A stretch of DNA of 64,000 nucleotides from Brenneria nigrifluens DSM 30175 = ATCC 13028 (lineage in GTDB: Bacteria > Pseudomonadota > Gammaproteobacteria > Enterobacterales > Enterobacteriaceae): NCBI RefSeq assembly GCF_005484965.1, contig NZ_CP034036.1, positions 558,001-622,000 on the forward strand. Reading direction: 5' to 3'. Positions 8,581 through 15,588 of the stretch are shown here, one piece after another. Below the pieces are notes generated by a model, which was not told the origin of the DNA, did not search any database, and saw only the letters and a program-made list of their open reading frames with translations. How positions within the stretch are numbered: position 1 is the first letter of the stretch; every line of letters begins with the position of its first letter. Position numbers and translations under genes: made by a program.

Positions 8581-9007
8581 GGCAGTAATCGTTTCCGTTA
8601 TTTATTGGGATTGGCAGGCGCGGGTCAAGGTTAGCCGTTATCCGTTGCGGGGTGAAGAGGAGAGCGAACAGAGCCTAATCTAATATAAAAACGATATTTA
8701 TTATCGGTTTTTTAGAACGTCTCATTTTAACCGGCGCGCGTGCGTTTACCGATTTTTCCGCCGGTCCGGCGGCGAACATGAATTAATGTTAATGCAAATA
8801 CAAATTATTACCATTTATAACCAAGTTTCCCTATATTAAGGAAACTTGGTTAACGGTAATCCTGTGGCGGCAAGGTGCCCGTAGTCTTCGGCATCAGGTC
8901 CGAATGACGCCAAGGGCGCCGTGTGCATCGGATGGCAGGGCTATGCATGACAGCACTTTCTCTACAATAACGCGGCTGCGGACGGCGCTAATAACGGGGC
9001 CGCGTTG
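8581..9007. promoter_or_regulatory. 427-bp intergenic region upstream of iclR and the ECF sigma gene
   Basis: No gene is supported here. It must carry the iclR promoter (leftward) and the sigma-factor promoter (rightward). Between about 8781 and 8820 there is an AT-rich run with imperfect Fur-like hexamers (AATGCAAATACAAATTATT). It is followed directly by the 13-bp perfect inverted repeat annotated separately, and then by a GC-rich 155-nt leader up to the sigma start. Iron control of the sigma gene is plausible, but the Fur-like match is weak. Confidence 0.5.
8818..8852. repeat. 13-bp perfect inverted repeat upstream of the sigma-factor gene
   Basis: TAACCAAGTTTCC (8818-8830) and GGAAACTTGGTTA (8840-8852) are exact complements separated by the 9-nt AT-rich loop CTATATTAA. 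No T-tract follows, so a terminator is unlikely. As DNA it would be a large symmetrical operator. As RNA it would be a stable hairpin in the sigma-factor leader. It lies immediately 3' of the possible Fur box and 155 bp before the sigma start codon. Confidence 0.75.
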
Positions 9008-9508
9008 ATGTGGGACCTCAAACGCCTGTTCCAGAAACACTCCAGGGACATCAACCGTTTTCTCCGCAAGCGGGGACACCGCCCGGACGTGGCGGCGGAT
9101 TTGACCCAGGATGTCTTCCTGCGGATATTGTCCGCCGCGCCGCCCGAGCGGGACGACAATCCCCTGGCCTATCTGCGCCGTGTCGCCCGTAATCTGTCGA
9201 TCGACCTCTATCGCCGTGAACAGCTGGTTGAAAAAGGCGACCTGCCCAACGAGGAGTACGGCGGAGTCGCCGATCCCGCCCCCAACCCCGAAACGATAAA
9301 CCATGACCGCCAGCGGCTGGCGATGGCGCACCGGGCGCTGATGGAACTGCCGGAAAGGACGCGGCGCGCCTTTGAGCTGTATCGCCTGGGCGATATGACC
9401 ATCGCCGAAGTCGCCGCCGAACTGGACCTTTCCGTGTCGCGCACCTGGTCGCTTATCCATCACGCTTACCTGCACCTGCGCAGCAGACTCAAGGAGAGCG
9501 GCGATTAA
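9008..9508 (+). CDS. FecI-type ECF RNA polymerase sigma factor
   Basis: A 166-residue ECF sigma factor. Region 2 is visible as DVAADLTQDVFLRIL and YLRRVARNLSIDLYRRE. Region 4 is LPERTRRAFELYRLGDMTIAEVAAELDLSVSRTW, ending in a typical HHAYLHLR tail. An in-frame TTG at 9005 precedes it, but the ATG at 9008 is preferred. FecI-type factors direct polymerase to the promoter of a linked TonB-dependent receptor and are controlled by a FecR partner, here encoded 118 bp downstream. The receptor gene at 10746 is the expected target. Confidence 0.93.
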   Translation: MWDLKRLFQKHSRDINRFLRKRGHRPDVAADLTQDVFLRILSAAPPERDDNPLAYLRRVARNLSIDLYRREQLVEKGDLPNEEYGGVADPAPNPETINHDRQRLAMAHRALMELPERTRRAFELYRLGDMTIAEVAAELDLSVSRTWSLIHHAYLHLRSRLKESGD

Positions 9509-9626
9509 TAGGCGGCGCGGGGTGAAAATTTTCTCCCTACATTCGTTAATGATAACGTAGAGGCGAAAATCGACCTTTCCCTTGATTTTTTTCCTGGCGC
9601 GGCGTTATCACCGGATTGATTCATGT

Positions 9627-10577
9627 ATGACTGAAAAAACGTCGCAAGACGATAAATTATTTGCCGAGGCGTTTGACCTCATCATCCGTCAGCAGACCGA
9701 ACCGGCGAATCCGCTGGTGCGCGAGCAGATCCGGCGCTGGCGTGGGCGCGATCCCTCCCATGAAGCGGTCTGGGCCGAAGCTATGGAGATCCATGTTTTG
9801 GCGGGGCAGGTGGTGCAGGCCCGCCGCGGGGAAAGCCGAGCGTCGGCGGGCATCTCGCGCCGCTCCCTGGTTTTCGGCGGTGCGGCGGCGCTGGCCGCAT
9901 GGGGCGTCGGTTCGCTGGTCGCTCCGGGCGTGCTGCTGCGCGTCCGGGCCGATCATATAACGGCGACGGCCGAACTGCGGCGCATTTCCCTGGCCGACGG
10001 CACGCTGGTCGCGCTTGGCCCCGACAGCGCCATTCGTTCGCGCTTCACGCCGCGCGAACGGCGCGTGGAGCTGCTTTCCGGCATGGCGTTCTTTGAGGTG
10101 GCGCCGGACGACGGGCGTCCGTTTCAGGCGGTTGCCGATGACCTTGAGGTGGCGGCGTCCGGCGCGTTCGACCTTGGCTGGAACGCAGGCTTTCTGTCGG
10201 TGGCCGTCGAGCGCGGGCGGGCCGAGGCCGCTTTGCCGACCGCATCGTCCGCGGGCGGCGGGACGCTGTCCGCGGGAGAGTGGCTGACCTTCGACCAGGA
10301 GAGCGGCGGCGTCGAGCGCGGCTGGCGAGAGCCGGGCCGGATTGCGTTATGGCGCGACGGTCTGCTGCTAGTGGATCGGGAGGCCGTCGCTTCCGTTGTT
10401 GCGCGGATCGCGCGCTGGCAGCCCGGCCGGGTGGTGATCGCCACGCCGGAGCTCGGCCGGCGGCGCGTCAGCGGCGTGTATAACCTCACCTCCCCGCAGA
10501 GCGCCCTGCAGGCGGTGGTGCAGCCATACGGCGGCACGGTGCGCCAGCTTTCCTCCTTACTGACGGTGATTTCTTAA
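9627..10577 (+). CDS. FecR-type anti-sigma regulator
   Basis: A 316-residue protein. The N-terminal cytoplasmic FecR/DUF4880 domain (AEAFDLIIRQQTEPANPLV, RWRGRDPSHEAVWAEA) would bind the sigma factor. A membrane segment begins SRRSLVFGGAAALAAWGVGS. The periplasmic FecR domain (LADGTLVALGPDSAIR, RRVELLSGMAFFEVAPDDGRP) and a C-terminal STN-like domain (VYNLTSPQSALQAVVQPYGG) follow. The start is the ATG at 9627; an upstream in-frame TTG at 9582 adds 15 residues with no ribosome binding site. The SRRSLVFGG context before the hydrophobic stretch resembles a twin-arginine signal, as in some FecR proteins. It relays occupancy of the receptor to the sigma factor. Confidence 0.9.
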   Translation: MTEKTSQDDKLFAEAFDLIIRQQTEPANPLVREQIRRWRGRDPSHEAVWAEAMEIHVLAGQVVQARRGESRASAGISRRSLVFGGAAALAAWGVGSLVAPGVLLRVRADHITATAELRRISLADGTLVALGPDSAIRSRFTPRERRVELLSGMAFFEVAPDDGRPFQAVADDLEVAASGAFDLGWNAGFLSVAVERGRAEAALPTASSAGGGTLSAGEWLTFDQESGGVERGWREPGRIALWRDGLLLVDREAVASVVARIARWQPGRVVIATPELGRRRVSGVYNLTSPQSALQAVVQPYGGTVRQLSSLLTVIS

Positions 10578-10651
10578 TGGTGTTCTAAAAACGGCCGTTG
10601 CGTTTCCCGCGAGCACAGATATTGGCGCTGTAAAAATTGTCATTTTAGGGT

Positions 10652-10673
10652 GAAAAATTCTCATTCTCATTCG
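10652..10673. promoter_or_regulatory. Fur-box-like operator upstream of the TonB-dependent receptor
   Basis: Positions 10653-10671 read, on the minus strand, AATGAGAATGAGAATTTTT. This carries two tandem GAGAAT-type hexamers like the GATAAT repeats of Fur operators. It lies about 75 bp before the chosen receptor ATG. Its presence is also why a possible in-frame GTG start at 10650 was rejected. Confidence 0.65.
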
Positions 10674-10745
10674 TTTCCATTAGCAGGAGTCGGCGACAGT
10701 CGGCCATTCGGGGAATTGTGTGAAACGAATTGGGGCCTGATAAGA

Positions 10746-13442
10746 ATGACGCTTATAAATAAAAAATTAAAAAATAAACGCGGTGCGCGGCGGATGCTGA
10801 TTGCCGCCTTGATAAATCTGGGCGGCGCTTCGCTGGCGATGGGAGTGATGCCGCAGGATGCGTGGGCCCAGACCGCGCAGCAGACGGCGTTCAACATTCC
10901 GGCGGGGCCGCTGGCCGGGGCGCTCGCCGAGTTCGGACGCCAGTCGGGGCGGCAGGTGACCTATGATCCCGGCGTCGCCGCCGGCAAGCGCTCGCCGGGC
11001 ATTTCGGGGACTGTCGCGCCCGAGGCGGCGCTGGCCCGACTGCTTGAGGGATCGGGACTCTCCTATCGCCCTATCGGCGCCGGCACTTTCGCTATCGAGG
11101 CGGATGTCGCCGGCGATTATGCGTTGGGCGTCGGCGATGATTCCCTGCTGCTCGATACCATTACCGTCACCAGCGAGGGCGGCGTCAGCCCGGCGGACGA
11201 ACCCTATCGCGGCGCGGGTTCGCGCGCCTATATCTCCGGCGAGCAGGTGGAGCGCTTTCGCGGCACCTCGGTGGGGGATTTTCTGTCCGGCGTGCCGGGG
11301 GTAATGGTCGGCGACAGCCGTAATTCCGGTTCTGTGGACGTTAATATCCGCGGTATGCAGGGGCAGGGACGCGTGCCGGTCATTGTGGATGGCGCTTCGA
11401 ATGAGGCAACGGTCTATCGGGGGTATAACGGTTCTGCTTCCAGGACCTATATCGATCCGGATTTTATTGGTTCAGTGTCGATCGAGAAAGGACTGAGTTC
11501 GGCTGCCGATGCGACGGGAGCTTCGGGAGGCGTGGTTCGTATGAGCACTATTGGCGTCAACGATATCCTACTGCCCGGCAAAAATTTTGGCGTGAGGATT
11601 AAAGGTGGATTCAATACCAATAGCTCGTCTGTTCCTGCCGAAGGAACAGAGGGCGGGTGGCGTCAGGGCAACTATCCCTACTACGGTGTGATGCCGTCTA
11701 ATGAAACTATGTTCGCAAATAACAGCGGCAGGCATCGCCCATCATTTCTCGAACCAACAGGCGGTTCCGGCAGCATAGCTTTTGCAGGTGTGACGGAATA
11801 TGTGGATATTGTGATTGGCTATGTGCGTCGTAAAAATGGTAATTACTACGCCGGTAAACATGGAGGGGACGGGGCGCATCCGATTATTACCAGGAACAGC
11901 TATGGCAGCGTTGTCGTCGATAATGGCGGCTTGAGTCCTTTCAGGGCTGGGGAAGAAGTGCTGAACACTTCACTCGACAACGAATCATGGCTTTTGAAAA
12001 GCAAATTCAAATTTGATGATGACCATTCATTGGAACTTGGATGGAATAAATATGATAGTGAATATGGAGAAGTTCTTCCGACGCAGATTACAAACGTTGC
12101 CAATCCTTATCAAGGTTGGATGAATACGATAAAACTCAATACCTATACTGCTCGCTATCGTTATAACCCAGCTAGCAACGACCTGCTTGACCTCAAAATA
12201 GATACGTTCAAGACGGATACCGAGTTGAGGGTTAATTCCGCGACTCGTAGTTACAATCTTGATGGAACAGAAAGATGGACAGGAAGTAGAGTTTATATCG
12301 ACTCGGACAAGTGGGGTATAACCGCTTCCAATGCCTCGCGTTTCTATACGGAAATAGGAGATATCAAGCTTGAATATGGCGGGGCTTTCACGCGCGAAAA
12401 TACGGGCTTCCCGGATGATGTCGATCGAGAAACCTATGAAGGCTGGGAAGCGCGTGAGGGGTGGCGTAAAGAAGAGAGCGGTTTTACGTCTGTCGAGTGG
12501 AAGCCGTTTGATTGGCTTATTCTCAACGGTAGTGCCCGCTACTCCCATTTTAAGACACATGACGAGATCGATGGCTTTGGAAATTCAGCGAGAGGCTGGT
12601 CGCCTATTGGCAGCTTGACAATCGAGCCATTGGACGGATTTCAAATTTACGGGAAATATGGCAGCGTTCTTCGCTCACCAAGTATATTTGAAACGCTGAA
12701 AAGTGGATCATTCGATCTTGGAACGCAAAATCCTGTCAAGCCTGAGCGTGCCAGGAGTCTTGAAATTGGTCTGAATTACCTGATTGACAATGCATTTCTT
12801 ACTGGTGATAAGGTTCGTTTGCATGCTGCATATTTCGATAACCATATTGATGATTATATAACGCGTGCAAATATTCGCACCGGAACAAGAGCGAATGGCC
12901 GGGGCATCTATGGATTAAGACGGTTGAACCTCGATTATGCAGAAATGCGTGGGATTGAAATTTCTGGCGAATACGATACGGGGCGCTATTTCGGTAGCCT
13001 GGCCTGGAACCACTATACGCATATGGAGTTTTGTGCGCCTGGTAGCGTTGAGCTGTCATCAGGTTCGCAATGTGCAATGGGCGGTATTCGCAACAGTTAT
13101 GCGCTTCTGCATGTTCCGCCAAAGGATACAGTGACACTAAATCTGGGAACGAGGTTTTTTGATGAAAAACTCACCGTTGGCTCGCGCCTTAACTACATCG
13201 GTAGCCGTATCGTGGAAGGTGTTGGTGATGGTTCAACGTTTGGCACCGGCGAGATAAGGGCGCCGCGCTGGAATCCTGCTGCATTGGTCGATCTTTACGC
13301 GAGCTATAAGGTTAACAATAACGTCAGGTTGGATTTTACGATTGATAACCTTACCGATCGATACTATATGGATGCGCTTGGTGCGGCGCTTATGCCTGGA
13401 CCGGGACGAACCGTGCGCGGCAGCGTGACCGCCAAATTCTGA
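10746..13442 (+). CDS. TonB-dependent outer-membrane receptor with N-terminal STN signalling domain (hemophilin receptor candidate)
   Basis: An 898-residue receptor starting at ATG 10746. A long basic signal peptide (KKLKNKRGARRMLIAALINL...DAWAQ) precedes an STN domain (FNIPAGPLAGALAEFGRQSG...LLEGSGLSYRPIGAGTFAI), the hallmark of transducing receptors that talk to FecR. The plug domain follows (VGDFLSGVPGVMVGDSRNSG, VNIRGMQGQGRVPVIVDGA), then a 22-strand barrel region ending in TVRGSVTAKF with a terminal aromatic. The next genes encode TonB, a hemophilin-like protein and Slam, so heme or hemophilin-bound heme is the probable ligand. Base composition changes inside the gene: 10921-10980 is 44/60 G+C, while 12121-12180 is 24/60. 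Confidence 0.92.
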   Translation: MTLINKKLKNKRGARRMLIAALINLGGASLAMGVMPQDAWAQTAQQTAFNIPAGPLAGALAEFGRQSGRQVTYDPGVAAGKRSPGISGTVAPEAALARLLEGSGLSYRPIGAGTFAIEADVAGDYALGVGDDSLLLDTITVTSEGGVSPADEPYRGAGSRAYISGEQVERFRGTSVGDFLSGVPGVMVGDSRNSGSVDVNIRGMQGQGRVPVIVDGASNEATVYRGYNGSASRTYIDPDFIGSVSIEKGLSSAADATGASGGVVRMSTIGVNDILLPGKNFGVRIKGGFNTNSSSVPAEGTEGGWRQGNYPYYGVMPSNETMFANNSGRHRPSFLEPTGGSGSIAFAGVTEYVDIVIGYVRRKNGNYYAGKHGGDGAHPIITRNSYGSVVVDNGGLSPFRAGEEVLNTSLDNESWLLKSKFKFDDDHSLELGWNKYDSEYGEVLPTQITNVANPYQGWMNTIKLNTYTARYRYNPASNDLLDLKIDTFKTDTELRVNSATRSYNLDGTERWTGSRVYIDSDKWGITASNASRFYTEIGDIKLEYGGAFTRENTGFPDDVDRETYEGWEAREGWRKEESGFTSVEWKPFDWLILNGSARYSHFKTHDEIDGFGNSARGWSPIGSLTIEPLDGFQIYGKYGSVLRSPSIFETLKSGSFDLGTQNPVKPERARSLEIGLNYLIDNAFLTGDKVRLHAAYFDNHIDDYITRANIRTGTRANGRGIYGLRRLNLDYAEMRGIEISGEYDTGRYFGSLAWNHYTHMEFCAPGSVELSSGSQCAMGGIRNSYALLHVPPKDTVTLNLGTRFFDEKLTVGSRLNYIGSRIVEGVGDGSTFGTGEIRAPRWNPAALVDLYASYKVNNNVRLDFTIDNLTDRYYMDALGAALMPGPGRTVRGSVTAKF

Positions 13443-13443
13443 T

Positions 13444-14292
13444 ATGAATTCTCTTGCGAATAATGACGATGGGCTGGTCGGCGCGGCGCGCTGGAGCTGC
13501 GCCAGCCTGCTGGCGCTGGCGTTTCATAGCGGCGGTATTCTCTGGATGCTGCACGAACCGCCGATGGCGGCGGCCGATAGCATGCCGCCCGCCTCCATTA
13601 TGATCGAACTGGCCGATATGCCGCAGGCCGCCGCCACCGACCATAACGAGATATCGACCGAACGGCAGGATTCCCAGGCAAGCCAGGCGGCGGAAAAGGT
13701 GAAAACGCCGAAGGAGTCGCCGCCAGAGCCGCAGGAGGATATGCCGCAGCCGCAGACGCCCGAACCGCTCAAAGAGCCGCGCCTTGAGCGGAATGACCGG
13801 GCTGCGCTCAAGGTGCCGGCGGCGCGCAAACCGCCGCCGAAGCCAAAGACGCAAACCGAGCGCGCCAAACGTCTCGAGGATGCAGCAAAGCCGCGCCAGC
13901 AGCAGCAGGCGGCTTCGCGTCAGACTGTTCGCGCCCAGGCGCAGGTCGCTCCGTCGGAGCGCACCGCGGCGCGGCAATCTACCGCCGGCGCCTCCGCTGC
14001 TTCCGCCACCTCGGCTAAATGGCAGGCGCGCCTGATGGCCCATCTGGAACGGCGCAAAAAATACCCGCCGGGCGCGCGGGCGCGGGGAGAGGTCGGTACG
14101 GTGTTTATCCGTTTCAGCATCGACGATGCCGGTAACGTGCTGGACGCGCAGCTGGCGCGCTCTTCGGGGTTCGCTGAACTGGACCGGGAGGTGCTGGCTC
14201 TGGTGCGCCGCGCCTCGCCGGTGCCCGCGCCGCCCGCCGGCATGCCGCACGCCATTACCGCGCCGGTGCGCTTTAGCGTGCGGGATCGCTAG
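13444..14292 (+). CDS. Dedicated TonB-family energy transducer
   Basis: A 282-residue protein. One N-terminal transmembrane segment (WSCASLLALAFHSGGILWML) is followed by a long acidic/proline/lysine-rich periplasm-spanning region (PPEPQEDMPQPQTPEP, KPPPKPKTQTERAK). The C-terminal TonB domain is WQARLMAHLERRKKYPPGAR...GTVFIRFSIDDAGNVL...ELDREVLALVRRASPVPAPP. It starts one base after the receptor stop, so the two are translationally linked, and it is likely specialised for that receptor, as HasB is for HasR. The ExbB/ExbD partners are not in the window. Confidence 0.93.
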   Translation: MNSLANNDDGLVGAARWSCASLLALAFHSGGILWMLHEPPMAAADSMPPASIMIELADMPQAAATDHNEISTERQDSQASQAAEKVKTPKESPPEPQEDMPQPQTPEPLKEPRLERNDRAALKVPAARKPPPKPKTQTERAKRLEDAAKPRQQQQAASRQTVRAQAQVAPSERTAARQSTAGASAASATSAKWQARLMAHLERRKKYPPGARARGEVGTVFIRFSIDDAGNVLDAQLARSSGFAELDREVLALVRRASPVPAPPAGMPHAITAPVRFSVRDR

Positions 14293-14598
14293 CCTGTCGG
14301 GGGAGTCACTCACCCGGCGGCGTTTATACCCCTTTTTATTACCCCATCCCGTTATAGCTATTCCTACTTTTTTATCTCAAATAAGAATAAAAATAACAAT
14401 AATAACTATTCGTATTTTTATCGAAGTGTATATATATTAACCAATATAAGCATCGCTTATCTTTTATGAGTGGTTAGGTTGGGTGGAAAGTAGCGCAGCG
14501 ATGCTTTACCGGGCATCCGGGAGACGCCATCTTCAAAGGCGTCCCCCGGAGAGCAACACGCAGTATCCGTACGTTAATCATTCGAGAGGAACGTGAAT
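14293..14598. promoter_or_regulatory. 306-bp leader/promoter region of the hemophilin gene, with a 12-bp hairpin
   Basis: An AT-rich segment (about 14330-14460) suits a promoter. It is followed by a hairpin with CCGGGAGACGCC (14517-14528) pairing to GGCGTCCCCCGG (14538-14549) at 11 of 12 positions, with a 9-nt loop. No T-tract follows, so this looks like a 5' mRNA stabilising or regulatory stem and not a terminator. A clear ribosome binding site (GAGAGGA, 14584-14590) lies 8 nt before ATG 14599. No gene was seen in this stretch. Confidence 0.55.
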
Positions 14599-15384
14599 AT
14601 GAACATTACATTGAGAAAAACGGCTCTGGCATTCGCAATTGCTAGCATCGCCAGCGTGGCTCAGGCGGCTGTCGTCGGTGGTCAAAGCGATGAGGACAGT
14701 CCCTTTCATGTTGGAACGGCGACATTTGGTAACATTGGTGCCGCTGGTGCAGGTGTGACGGGGCAAATCGGTAACTTGACCGCATCTTTCAGCCATTTTT
14801 CCAGTCCTGACTATCAAGATAGTAACGATGTCTATAAGGTAAGCGGCAGACAACTTGTTGAAGATGGGGCTCCAGGGTCCGGACCTTATGATCACAGCGG
14901 TATAGGCGTCTGGTCCTTTGCTCAGGTGGGCAGTCAGGATGTCTGGTTCGGCGAATGGGATGCCGAAGCGGCAGCAGGTGATGGCGCCATCGGCGATAAG
15001 GTCGCCGGCACCCATAACGTCTGGTACGTGGGTGAGAGTGGCGACGTAGCCACCACGCTGCCTACCGGCGCGCCGGTAACCTACACGGTGCAGTCGATCA
15101 ACAACTACACCGGCGCGACGCTGCCCACCAGCACGCTTACCGCCAACTTTGACGGCCTGACGGCCAGTTCCACCGGCGATATTTCCTTCTCCGGCGGGGC
15201 TATCACCAATACCGGTTCCGACGTACAGCTTGCCGCCAACGGCGTGAACGTCGCCAGCAGCGGCGGCACCAATGGCGATCTGGCCGGTAACTTCTTCGGC
15301 ACCGGCGCGGCGGCGGTAGCGGGGATCGTCACTTTCGCCGATCGCAATCAGGACACCGCCTTTGGGGGCAGCAAAAATCCGTGA
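14599..15384 (+). CDS. Hemophilin-like secreted heme-binding protein (Slam-dependent, TbpB-barrel family)
   Basis: A 261-residue exported protein. The signal peptide is MNITLRKTALAFAIASIASVAQA. An N-terminal ligand-handle domain with several histidines (SPFHVG, SHFSSP, YDHSGIG) leads to a C-terminal eight-strand barrel ending DLAGNFFGTGAAAVAGIVTF...DTAFGG, the signature of transferrin-binding-protein-like Slam substrates. There is no lipobox cysteine, so it would be released or soluble, as hemophilins HphA and HrpC are. The ATG at 14599 is chosen over a GTG at 14593 because the GAGAGGA ribosome site is then correctly spaced. The adjacent Slam gene and the upstream receptor support a secreted hemophore role. 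Which residue ligates heme is not known. Confidence 0.85.
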   Translation: MNITLRKTALAFAIASIASVAQAAVVGGQSDEDSPFHVGTATFGNIGAAGAGVTGQIGNLTASFSHFSSPDYQDSNDVYKVSGRQLVEDGAPGSGPYDHSGIGVWSFAQVGSQDVWFGEWDAEAAAGDGAIGDKVAGTHNVWYVGESGDVATTLPTGAPVTYTVQSINNYTGATLPTSTLTANFDGLTASSTGDISFSGGAITNTGSDVQLAANGVNVASSGGTNGDLAGNFFGTGAAAVAGIVTFADRNQDTAFGGSKNP

Positions 15385-15478
15385 GCGATAACCATTACTC
15401 TGGCGCAATAAGTCAGCATCTCGGTCGTAGCCGCAGTGAGGTATAGCCGACGATGAATTCCGCTTGCGCATGTACCGG

Positions 15479-15515
15479 GAGCAGGGGCTTGCTCCGGCTT
15501 GCCTCTGCTCTTTTT
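15479..15515 (+). terminator. Rho-independent terminator/attenuator between hemophilin and Slam genes
   Basis: GAGCAGGGG (15479-15487) pairs with CCTCTGCTC (15502-15510) at 8 of 9 positions and is followed by TTTTT. The location after the hemophilin and before the secretion gene suggests partial termination, giving more cargo than exporter. Confidence 0.8.
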
Positions 15516-15588
15516 CGCGTTCGTCCCTGAATCGCTGGCGCAATGGTTGCCGGGACGTGCGTAGTGGCATTTTCCGGGATATCTATCT

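Noticed and set aside
8853..9007. Riboswitch (cobalamin-like) in the sigma leader
   Set aside because: Some hairpins can be drawn, but none of the conserved cobalamin or other riboswitch core boxes was recognised.
10650..10745. GTG start for the receptor at 10650
   Set aside because: It would place the Fur-like box inside the coding region and give a 32-residue head before the signal peptide.
14599..15384. HasA-type hemophore
   Set aside because: HasA has no signal peptide and uses type I secretion. This protein has a signal peptide and a TbpB-like barrel next to a Slam gene.
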